Assembly: GCA_032718565.1 (NCBI GenBank)
Contig: JAVGVS010000008.1
Location: 5,328,327 to 5,392,326, forward strand
Origin: Distichodus sexfasciatus
Taxonomy: Eukaryota > Chordata > Actinopteri > Characiformes > Distichodontidae
Direction of reading: 5' to 3'
DNA: 64,000 nucleotides
Under the pieces are notes generated by a model. It searched no databases. It saw only the letters and a program-made list of their open reading frames with translations, and was not told the DNA's origin. Position 1 is the first letter of the stretch. Every line of letters begins with the position of its first letter. This document shows, piece by piece, positions 24,604-36,000 of this stretch. The translations under genes and the position numbers were made by a program.

Positions 24604-27600
24604 GTAAGCAGAATTTCAGCGCTGCTCATATTGCATACATTCCTTCGCTTGTGAAATCCGACGCGGCCGTGGACGTGTCCTAAATGACGCGAGGTGCATG
24701 ACTCGGTTTTTAGTCTGGCGAACTTGGGTTGTGACGTCTGCGCTGCAAATCAGGGCATTGTTTTATTCTCTTAAAGGCTACTAGAGATATTTGAGATCAT
24801 GCATACAAAGTAAAGTTATGCTCCCCGACGTGGCCTGACTGATGTGAAATACTGAAATGTGATGGAAGATGATGTAGAACTCAGAGATCAGGTGCATGTC
24901 AACTCTAATCGAGCTTAATTACATTAAATTAACTGTGGGTGGTGGTACAGACTAAGACGTTGTATGTTAAAACTCAGTTCTATCTTTCCTCCAGCATTAC
25001 CACCACTGGCCCCTGAGCAAGCCCCAAATTACTCCCCAAGGCACTCTGAATGAGGGCATCTGTTAATTGCTGTAAATGTAAATTAAAGTATGTATACTGT
25101 ATGTGTACTGACAGATTCACACACACATAGTTTGTATCTGTAACTTTGTTGCTTGAAATGTGTAAATCAAACTCTAAAAATAAGTCGTTTGCAGTTCCTT
25201 TAGAAAAAAAGTGAGATTGCGTTGTGATTAAAGGCTATATAATAGGTGACATCTGTAATATGCAGCACTGTGCAACCCAAACATTAACTGCACTGGCTTT
25301 AGATGTATTTACTAGTTTTGTCAGTTTCATGCTTTCGGGCATCACAGAAAAACATAGAGCCAGACACATGTACACATACAGACGCCCGGGCAAGACTCCC
25401 ATTGTCATTATTAAATACACAGCACTTACCAGCACTAAGCAAACACAGGTCTCTGTCATTCTACATCTCTCTCTTCAAAACAAACCAGAATGCATGAAAA
25501 ATTAAATCACCTCGACAAGACATTCTTCCTGGTTCAGCTGTAGTTTTAAATCTTGTTCCGTATACAATAAGTTATGAATTATTCATCACATTTATAATCA
25601 ATGTCAAGTTATTGAGTTCTATAATCAATGTCAAGTTCTAATTACAAACAATGTACTACTGTGCTGATTTATGCAAACAAACTTGGTTTTGGCTAACAGA
25701 ATAACAAGTTATGAAACAGAAAAGGTGTGAATGCTATAAAACAGTGTTTTGATCTCCTGTTCCATATTTCGTCCGAGAAAAGGAAGATGAAAAGACAGCA
25801 AGAGAGAAATGAGAGTAAAAACATAGGACTGATCTGCCCGTGTGAGTAACCCCTGTGAATGTGGTCAGGAGACTGTTAAAATGGGGCAGTGGGCTGGAAA
25901 TGCCAGTTCCAAAGTTTGCCAACCCTCCACCCACCATACACCCCAACACACATACACAAACACAAACACACACACATCCACACCCCTGCCCTGCTGCCCT
26001 CACCCCCGATTATGCCTGGAATCCTGCACCCTCCCTTTGAAAAGAGTAAACAGCCGGGGTCAAAGAAAAACAGGTTGGGACGGGTGGCCACAATGTGCCG
26101 ACCGTCAGCATGCCAAACGCACTTTTGAGCGTGCCGGGAAAGACATAAACATGGGCAGCGCGGATTATGGGCCAACCCGAGGTGTGATCAGTGGGGATTT
26201 ATGCCTGGCTCGGGGTGGACAATGAGCATGCTGAAATAACGGGATACCTTGCTCCATTAAAATGTATAATTGTCGTGTTTTGTCAGGGAATTTTGGTGAT
26301 GCTAGCATGCTAGTGCAGAGCAAGAGCCAATCAAAAGGTGCTCTTGATTACAACTGTAGTTCTGGTTCTGGCCCAAAAGGTTTCTTGGATACTCATAGGG
26401 CTTCTTCATGGGAAGCCGAGCCCAGGATGAGGAGCAAACTGCCAGGCTGTGTCACTGTTTCAACCTTTCGTTTCTTTATGATCAAGCCAGACAAAGTCCC
26501 TTTGATCTTTTTAAGTCACATTATTTATATCAGCTTAACACTGAAAGAAAGTTTTAACATTTAAAAAGATTTAAGATGAGCACACTGCATTTTTTTCTTA
26601 GGGTTAATAAGTTGAGGTTGTCATATTTTGCATGTAAATTTATATCTTACTGCTAGAAATACTGCAAAATTAATTCACAAAAAATATGTCCAATCATGAT
26701 GCACCAAGTCAATAAAATCATCACAATATTCTGGTTAGAATGTTTTTATTTTTATTGTGTTCTTTGACATCTTTATTCCTTCTTTGAAATTCCTACATAA
26801 TATCCTAAAGTATATTCATTACATATATATGTATGAGTATTTACGTTGTTTATCTTTTTTTATTTGATAAATATTAAGACATCTGGATCAGTCCATCAGG
26901 CTTTTTCATACCTTTAAGTTCCTTTGTGTGTTCTTGCTTCTTAGTTCATATTCACTTTGGTGATTGCTTTACTGGTCACAAGACAACCCAGTACAGAACA
27001 CCACAGTGTTAAATAAATTCATGTTTTTTTAACCAAAGTCCCTCGCTTAAATGTTGTACCATTTGTGTTTTTATAACTAAAAGTGTAATTTAGTTGTATT
27101 TATATAGAGTATTCATTTGTATCCATATTAATACTCATATCATCAAGACTTTGTTGCTGATGTGCTTCTATAATGATAATATGAAAACAGAACTAATAGT
27201 CCAGATAGAAGTGACCCTTCTAGAACTAGCTCTGATGCTCTAAAGCTCTAACTAGCATTGCAATGAGATGCAAAAGAAATAGAGGCTGAGTAATTTTTAC
27301 ATTTATTCTAATAGGTTTTGAGCATGAGAAATTTTACAGACTAATAGTGATGAATGATCTCAAATATCACAGGACCATATGTATTGTGCCTGACGCTAAA
27401 TACCTTGTTTGGCCAATGATTATAGCCTTCTTATGAATCATTGATTGTGAATAGCTGATTGTAGCCTCCCTCCACCCCTATGCCTGGGCTTATGAGGTGA
27501 AGATTTCAAGAGGGATTTCAAGGTGCATAGTACATCAATTTGCTACAGTCAATGTTACAATTAGGGCATGTTTTATGAATGTGTAATGGAGAACAGAACA

Positions 27601-28042
27601 AATGCACAGCAGTCGCTGTATATATACAGTGTGACTGACAATATTCACAATCGAGTAGTCCAACTTTTTGACACTTCATTAAAAAAAGTTTTATAAAATG
27701 AATCATTATTTTACAGTGTAAATGATTAAAATGCTAATGTCATAATTATAATTATTCATAATTTATAATCATTAACTTTTACAGCAAACTAATGTTGCAT
27801 TGCCAGTACTTTTCTTTAAGATTTAAACCATATTGAAATATATTGAGATATTTTCTCCACTGTATTGTCCATTGACGGTTAAGAAAACCATAAATAGTAA
27901 CTCATAGCTATATAATTCTGATGTAATACTAAGGTAGCAGGTTATTTTAGGGAGCACTTCTTTAGTATGAAATAAGCATAATAATTAAAGATGTCATAGT
28001 ATTGATCTGACTGGATATGTAACAGAGGTCTTGTGTTCACAG
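24604..28042 (+). other. putative osgin2 intron 1
   Basis: No coding exon on either strand. Contains a tRNA-SINE-like fragment at about 24950-25085, a CA-rich tract at about 25940-25980, and a relatively GC-rich non-repetitive block at about 26000-26470 that could be a conserved noncoding element. Several open frames over the CA tract are repeat artefacts. Confidence 0.5.
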
Positions 28043-28068
28043 TGCCAGCCCTGGCCCTGGCCATCGCC

Positions 28069-31041
28069 ATGCCTCTGCTGGATGAAAGCGCTCTGCCAAG
28101 GGACTGCCCTCCAACTGTGCCAGTTGTCATCATTGGTGAGTCACTAATGTTACACAAACAGATAACACCAGCATTAATATAACATTTTTGCTTGATTTTA
28201 GGAAGCATGATCTATTCCACTTCTCTACTTTCTCAGGTAATGGTCCCTCAGGAATTTGCCTGTCTTATCTCCTGAATGGCTACACACCCTATTTAGATCC
28301 AGCAGCTGTCCACCCCAACCCCATCCTCTACCACAAACTACAGGAGGCCAAACATCTTCCCATCACAGAGCAAGCAAGTTACAGATTGTCAAAAACAAAC
28401 AAGGTCTTCCATGAACTTAACTCTGAATGTAGTTCAGCAGATTCCAATATATTAAAAAGGGGGCATTTGTGTTTTGGCAGGACCTGGAGTACCTGTGTGA
28501 GGGTTTAGAAGGCCGCTCAGGAAACCCAGTGGCAGTACTTTTTGATACGCTTCTTCACCCAAACGCAGATTTGGGCTTTGAGTTTCCTCCAGTGCTGCAG
28601 TGGAAACTGGAAAAGCAGCAGCGCATTCCGCATCTTGTCCTCGGCAAGGCCACACCGGGGGGTGTCTGGCATGTAAGCATTTTAGGTTTGACCAGGCAGA
28701 AACTCCCCTTAACAACACTGATTTTGCACAGTTATGGCACGAAAGAGCTGGTGCTCTTGAAGTCTTTGGGTAACAGACTTTCTTCAGTAAAACACTTGCA
28801 ACATGCCAATTCTCCAATAGTCTGTTACTCTATGAATGCAGCATGAGAAGCTGAAACTATTGCTCCTCATATGACTAGTAGTTAATAAACAAAAACAGAA
28901 AATCGGCAGGTTGGACCATCCAATTTGTTTCAAATAATTGTGGAAACCTTTTTGTGTTTTATTCATGTGTTTGTATCCAAGGCAATGGAAGGTTCCATGC
29001 TTACTATTAGTCTGGGCATATGGATGGAGCTGCCAGGGGTTAACTACAGAGACATCACCCCTGGTAAAAGGAGGTATGGACCTTTTTTAACCAATTTAAT
29101 AAATACAAATTACTTAATGCAAAGAGTTAAAATTGAGGTAATTCATCATGTATTTAATACATACTAATTACTCTCTGTATAAGTGAGGGGGGTCTCATTG
29201 TTAATCCTGAGTATCCTGCAGTCTTTTGCAATTTACTTATTCTGCCTGTTAACTAAATTCACTGAAATTATCCTACCCATGGGTGGCACCGTGGTGCAGT
29301 GGTTAGCGCTGCTGCCTCACAGGGAGAAGGTCCTGGTTCGAACCCCGGGGACAGCTGCAGGGCCTTTCAGTTTGCATGCTCTCCCCGTGTTCATGTGGGT
29401 TTCCTCCCACGGTCCAAAGGCATGTGATATAGCTTGATTGGTGACTGTAGGTTGAATTGGCCCTGTAGGTTGTGAATGTAAGTGTGATTGTGTGTGCCCT
29501 GTGGTGTGTTGGCGGCTGTCCAGGGTTGGTCCCCGCCTTGCACCCTGTCCCCGTGACCCCGGTTGGTTCGGATAATGAATAGATATCCAACCCATTTTAT
29601 TTTTAATAGGTTTGCTGTAAACACAAACACCATCAAATGGTGTTGAAGTCCTTGTCAATAAAACATTTGCTGTGTATCTTCTTGCAGAGGTGGAGCCAAT
29701 GATCGGGCAACTCCAGAAGAGATATCCTTCTATTATAAGAATTATGTGAAGCTTATGGGCCTCCAGAAGAACTTTGTGGACAACACCTATGTAACCTCCG
29801 TTCAGAAACTCCACCGTGGTCATGAGAATAGCCTTGGGAAAGAAAATGAGTTAGAAAATGGCACAACAAATGTTCCAAGGAACGGGACAGAAAAATGGTT
29901 TGAGCACTGCAAACATACTGGAAAAGAATACGGTCACAATGGAATAGAAAATAGACACAGTGGAAGTGAAAATGGTTTCGGTAACGGGTTTAAAAATGGC
30001 ACAGAGAATGGCACCGAAAGACGTGAAACGGAGGAAGATGAACTCAGGAAGAGGAGGAACATTGAGGGCGTAATAGAGAACAAGGCACCTCCTGGGATCT
30101 CACAGGGAGTGTGGGAGGTCAGGGGCTATCAGCAGCTCCAGGGTGACACTCACGTTCCCTTCAGTCTGTTTGCTGAGAACATTGTCTTAGCCACGGGGGC
30201 ATCAGACTCTCCGGCTCGACTGGGTGTGGAAGGGGAGGATCTTCCTTACGTGTTCCACAGCGTTCGTGACCTCGGCATAGCCGTCAGCCGCGATGGCACT
30301 TTGGGGACTGCTTCAGACCCAGTGCTGGTGGTGGGGGCAGGCCTGAGTGCAGCGGACGCAGTGCTTTGTGCTTACAATCACAGCATTTCAGTGCTACATG
30401 CCTTCCGAAAGCGCCTCGACGATCCCAGTCTCATTTTCAAACAACTTCCAAAGACGCTCTATCCTGAGTACCATAGGGTCTACCACATGATGTCCTCTCA
30501 GAGCTACTCCACATCTCCCACTGCCAACTGTAGTGCCAACTGTAGCGTCAACTGCATCCCTACTGCCACAGCAGAACGCTTCCCAAACTACACCAGTTTC
30601 CCAGAGCACTGTGTGCTTTCATTCCAGCCTGACATGCGCTGCATACTGAGGGAATCCAATGGACTTCTGAAAGCCTTCAAAGTCTCGATGGTGTTGGTGT
30701 TGATTGGAACCTATCCTGACCTGTTCTTCTTGAAGGAGCACGGTCAGTACCTAGGTTTGGACCCTAGTAGGCCTATTTCCTGTAGGCAGAACCCAGTTGA
30801 CATAAACCCCTACACTTTTGAGTGCACCGCTGAGCCAGGCCTCTTTGCCATGGGTCCGCTCATAGGGGACAATTTTGTTCGCTTTCTAAAGGGAGGTGCT
30901 CTTGGCATTACGAGTTGCCTTCTCAAGAGACTGAAGCAGAAGAAGAAGAAAGGGAAACTGATTGCTGAGGAAGGAGGATGTGGCATAGTTGGAAGAGGTG
31001 ACGGCAGAGGTGGAGGAGGAGGGGGAGTGGGATTTGTCTGA
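28069..31041 (+). CDS. osgin2: oxidative stress-induced growth inhibitor 2
   Basis: OSGIN proteins are FAD/NADPH-binding, flavin-monooxygenase-like proteins linked to growth inhibition under oxidative stress; the biochemical reaction of OSGIN2 is not well defined. Coding exons: 28069-28135, 28237-28373, 28481-28672, 28982-29073, 29688-31041; 1,842 nt, 613 aa (human about 505-549). ATG at 28069 gives MPLLDESALPRD, matching the vertebrate start, followed by the Rossmann FAD motif VVIIGNGPSG (residues 19-28). A second dinucleotide motif VLVVGAGLSAADAVL starts near residue 375. Family blocks DLEYLCEGLEGR, MEGSMLTISLG, LIFKQLPKTLYPEYH and GDNFVRFLKGGALG are intact. Odd points: a roughly 98-residue Asn/Gly/Glu-rich segment (29812-30105) where human has about 30 residues, a Lys- then Gly-rich C-terminus, and a GC donor after exon 28237-28373 (CAA|GCAAGT). 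It converges with nbn. Confidence 0.94.
29283..29585 (+). repeat. tRNA-derived SINE, copy 2
   Basis: Well-preserved copy in osgin2 intron 4. Box A 'tggtgcagtggttagcgc' and box B 'ggttcgaaccc' are intact, followed by the family body. Starts 'ggtggcaccgtggtgcag' and ends in 'ggataatgaat'. Confidence 0.85.
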
Positions 31042-31580
31042 GAATGTTCCATGATAAGATTATGCAGACAGGAAGGGACAAAACAATACATGCATGATAT
31101 GGATGCATCTATTTTTAACTATACAGCTTTCTTACCATTTTTTTAAAGCAAGTAAAATGATAATAGGTGAACATAGGTTAGGAGAGTTTAAACAGTGACC
31201 CTTTCTTGTGGTCCTATTTTATGAAGTCTTACAAAAAATTTAACCAGGTTACAGGAATAATGTGCCAAAACTCAAGCCTTCTTTTATTATTTTAGAAAGA
31301 TGAAATGTAGTAGTGGGACGAGTTTCTTTTTCTAAGTGTTACTGTACATTACATTCTTTTTTGCTTGTTGTAATGTCTTTTGGACTAAATAGGTTTGCCT
31401 GTATATTACTGCACCAAGAGCGAAACTTGAAATGATGGATGATACTGGCAAAATATTTTCTTTGGAAACAAAAGGAACATCTAATCATAATATTTTTGCA
31501 CAAAGCCGATCCCCGGTAACAAATTCAAGAATGCACAGTTAAAATAATTCAATAAAAACATTCACATAGTCACTTTTACT
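31042..31580 (+). other. osgin2 3'UTR with candidate polyadenylation signal
   Basis: AATAAA at 31551-31556 is the first good poly(A) signal after the osgin2 stop. Between it and the nbn 3' end the DNA is AT-rich with no exon seen. Confidence 0.4.
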
Positions 31581-32464
31581 ATGGCTTTTACCTTTTAAAT
31601 AATAATTAGAACTCTCACCTCTCAAAGGCTGACGACAAGCTTGAAGACGTTACTCCGTTTTACTCTAAAAACCCTAAAGTATCCTAAAGGCCCCTTTTTA
31701 AATAAGAATATAGACATGAAAGAATATCCCACTCAAATACAAGCAAACACTTGAAGAGCAGACCGTTCTCATCTAGGCCTAAGAAACTGTAAAGCAACCA
31801 CTGTTAAGAAATATCATGCATATTTAAACATAAATTTCATGGAGAACACACAAGTAATTAAAGATTTCCAAAACAAATAACATTCACATGGCATACTGCA
31901 ATATCCTCTCTTTTAGTGGTTATCAAGATTTTCCACAGTGTGTAGAGGTGTGGAACCAAGTAAATAAATTCATTCATTCCAGTTAAACACAACACTTTAC
32001 TTCTGGACATTGGCAGTCTTACTTATTACTGCCACAAGAATTTGTTCTTGAGTTGTAAATTGCCATAAATTGTTTTTACGGTTTGTTAGTTAGCTACACT
32101 AGAGCAAATACTGAATGAATCATTTAAGGTTTTGTTTCTTTTGTGACATTTTAACAAAGCTGTGACATTCTGGAATACTACGCTTTGATTTTGACGTTTA
32201 GCTTGAACTCTATCCTGTACTGTAAGTTGTAACTGCACTTTTCTTCACGTAGCATTGAAAAATATATACATTTCTGCCAAAAATAAAATTGTAATAAATT
32301 GACAAGATCCTTAAGAACTGAACGGCCTGCAGAAGATGAACATGACATATGAGTTCTCAAATGATCACGACTGTGCTTTGAACTGAATCTGAAAATTAGA
32401 TCTTACAAAAAAGATTGTGTGACTGGTTTTTCTTGTAAAATGAACAAGAGGTTTTAAAACATGT

Positions 32465-33096
32465 TTTGTACATAGTATTTTTTATTATGGACAAATAAAA
32501 CATTTTGGTTTCTGTTTGACACTGTAAACAGTAAACATAATAAATCATTAAACTCAACAGGAACAAACATTGGTATTAAAACAAGGGATTTTATGAATCT
32601 GTCAAAACTACAGATATTTATATTGGCTATGTTTATTTTTGGACACACGATTAGTCACTTGAATCGAATGCTAGTTAAATATTTAAGGATTTCGCCCAGT
32701 CTTTATGTCTGTAAATGTAATAAAACCTTGTTTAACAGACTGACCTCACAAACTGAGGTACTTTTTCCTCATTTCTAACTAAAACACAAATAGGTGGAAA
32801 CATTCAATCAGGTGGGCAAAGGATTCTGTAGTGTCAAATTACCATCAGAAAGAAATATTACATTCTCAAATCCTTTGAAATGAATTAAGATTAGCCATAA
32901 AATTTGTCTCAGCAATACCTGTTACCTAATAAAATGATCAAATTCTACATTTTAACAAACATTTTTAAAACTGAAACTTCTCATCATGTTTTTCATGATG
33001 GTCCGTAATGTCTGAGAACTAACAAAACACTTAAAAACTAAACACTTTAACCATCAAGATAAATCAGAAACAATCCAGGTGAGCAGTGGCTATCAT
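32465..33096 (-). other. nbn 3'UTR with candidate polyadenylation signal
   Basis: On the minus strand AATAAA occurs at 32486-32481, about 610 bases past the nbn stop. This would leave roughly 900 bases between the two converging transcripts. Confidence 0.4.
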
Positions 33097-36000
33097 TCAT
33101 CTTCTTTTAGTGGGCTTGGGGTTGTACCTGTGAAAAAAGAAAAAAAGATGTTCTGAACACCAAGGTTTAGATTTAAACAGCTAACGCTGTGCAATCAAGC
33201 TGTTAAAATTCCAGCCTTGTGACGACATTTATTAACCAAACTGGAAACTGGAACTGATACATGTCGATACGTTGTAAATGTCGTAACATCGTTCGGAACT
33301 CACCAAACCAAACTTCCCTTCAATAAAACAAGTCTGGGACACACAGCCTTGGCTAACGACTAGTGAGTGGAAAAGGGGAATGAGATGGAAGAATGAACGC
33401 AGCAGGCTCCAGCACAGAGAGATGAAAGATTTCGAGAAGAAATTTGCTCCGCACTTTTGTCTCACTCTCTATGTGATGTCCCCCTCCATGCATGATTGGC
33501 TAAGCTTTTTGATTCAGAGTTCAAACAGTTGTAGAGGGCTGATGACAAGCTGTGTGTTTGTGTGTGTTCTGCACAGATAGGAGAAATGGCACCACTTTAA
33601 GGCAACCTTTACACTCCGGCTGGATTCTGTCTCTAGGCAACCTCCTTTAACAAACTCTCCCGTCCCCTTGTCCTCTCCAACATTACGCCCTCGCTCTCAG
33701 GAAATGGGCTGACGTGACCTTATGTGAGCTCTTCAGGAGAACAGTGATACTGAAACACTCCCCTGGTGCTTACATAGCACATACACTAGGGCTGGGTGAT
33801 GTACATAGATGAAATATTTATCACAATTTATACCTGTCCAAACCAATCATTATTGATAATCTTAAATGTACTATTTTTAATCATTACATGTTGTAATTTT
33901 GATAGTATTATTCATGCTTGATCAAAAGAGTTTTCCTGAAAAGTTTACTGCCATAAACGTAAGCAAACAATTTCCTCAAAGTCTGTACTCATCTTCTCAT
34001 TTCATCATAATCTGTCAATGATGCAATTGAACACTCCCGTTAAATGATTGATTGATTGAGCATCATCTCACAGTATGTGCCCTTACTGAGTGCAAGATGA
34101 AAAGAAATAATCTAATGTTAAACAAGTAACCTTGTAACAAACAACTTGACAAACTTTACATCAGCCATAGAACTATTAAGCAAATGTATACCACTCACTG
34201 ATATTCACCCGTCCATATACTTCTTATCTCAACGACATAAAGATCACATTAGTAAATATTTCATTAAGATTAAGTAGGCCCTCAGCTACAATGGAATTAC
34301 TGAATTTAAAACATATAGCAAAAAAATGTGATCTAAATGGTAAAAAACTCCTCTCAGTAAATATATCAATAAACATTACGATATTCTTCTCTGAAAGGGC
34401 CATACATGTTTAAAAACCATTAAAAAGTCATGTGAGACAGAATAACTAGCCAGAGTGCAGACTCAGCTCTGCTTTTTACTTCTTACATAAGTCCCTTTTC
34501 TATCCGACATATGCATAAATTGCCCAAGCTGGCTTACAACATTCACAGTCAAGCATTCACTACTTACTGATATGTGGTTGCCTAATCGGAATTATAAGGA
34601 ACTATAAATGTGTGTGTGTGTGTGTGTATTCTCCTGCTGAATGAATGTTCAGTGTCTCCTAGCTTTGTGCGTCACTAAAGTCTAGCATCTGACCCAGGCT
34701 TAAGCGCTGTACCGTAAGCTAACAATAAGCAGCGGCCTCCCAGACACCAGCCCTCAGTGTGCTGTGACAGCTTATTGTCTCGGGTGAGCCACCTCGATTT
34801 GACTGGGGTCAGGGGGCAGCCAGTGGCGTAAATGTGTTTGTTAGGTCTGCTGGAGCTGTTATGGATGTCTGTCCGTGTGGATTACGGGAAGGATTTCTTT
34901 AAAAGCACAGGTTTTAATAACCACCCTGAATATCAGAGATTCACTGCAGAGTGCAAATCAAATGCAGTTTCCAGCTTTTGTGACAGTCATAATTCCAGTA
35001 AAATTTTATAATAAATGAAAATAGTGAAGCTGAAAGCATGGGGGTTTCATCATACCTGAACAGATCATCGCCCAGAGTCTGCTCACGCCGTTGCTGTTTC
35101 TCTTCCTGAAAACAACAATTATATGAATAAATTTATCTGTTTCCCAGCTAAAATCTCCACACACAAAACTAAATCATCTCCTTTGCATACAGTAAGTATT
35201 TTCATTTGTAAATTTTAGTGTCTCTAAGACCGGATAATCTCTGAACAGTCTCCCTTCCCTCTTGTTTTCAAGCTCACACACGCACTCTCAGTCCCTCTCG
35301 TCTCCAATTCACTCACCTCTGCGGCATCTCTGAGCCACTCCTCAAATTCAGAATTTTTGCTTCGGTTGTGAGCCACTAGATCTGAGCCACCAATAATGTT
35401 GGGCAGCCCTTGAAGACCGGGAACTGGTGCCTGAGACATACACACAGAGAACTGTGAACCGTCCCTACAATGAAAAGGTTAGACACATACCCTGACTCAT
35501 TCTCTCAAACCTGACCTTGCGAAAGCTCTTGAAGTTCTTGCCGTTTGGATCGCGGCTATGTAGCGGTTTGGCCCGTGTCCTGGAGGGGGCGCTCACAGTA
35601 AGAGATTTAAACTGGACTTGCATAAGTTTGCTGGGAAGTTCAGGGTTGTTCTCTGGGCCAGTCGCAGAGCTGGAGCTCTACAGATAAATAAGTACACCAA
35701 AATAGCATTTAATTCACTTAAATCACTACAGTCATTGTTTTCTAAATAGATTATAATATGAAGTAAAAACTGCTGTATTGTTTCGCACATTAGAAAACTT
35801 TACCTTGGGTTCCTGCTTGACATCTCCAGAACCACTGCACTGGCCAACTCCATTTTGGACTTTAGCTTCCTAAATGTAAATCGGGTACCTTTAATCTAAC
35901 TGCTCATTATATTACTAACGTCCATCACATACAAAAAAGTCAATGACTACATCAAAGAACTATACACACAGCAAATAAAAAATTGCACTCACCACAAGAA

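Noticed and set aside
25842..26225. Overlapping open frames on both strands
   Set aside because: Driven by the CA-rich tract; no conserved-looking sequence or splice context.
29283..29360. A tRNA gene
   Set aside because: Box A and box B are good but the sequence continues as a SINE body found at three other places; it does not fold as an obvious cloverleaf with acceptor stem.
29317..29823. 168-codon minus-strand open frame
   Set aside because: Covers a SINE and the opposite strand of an osgin2 exon; no family match.
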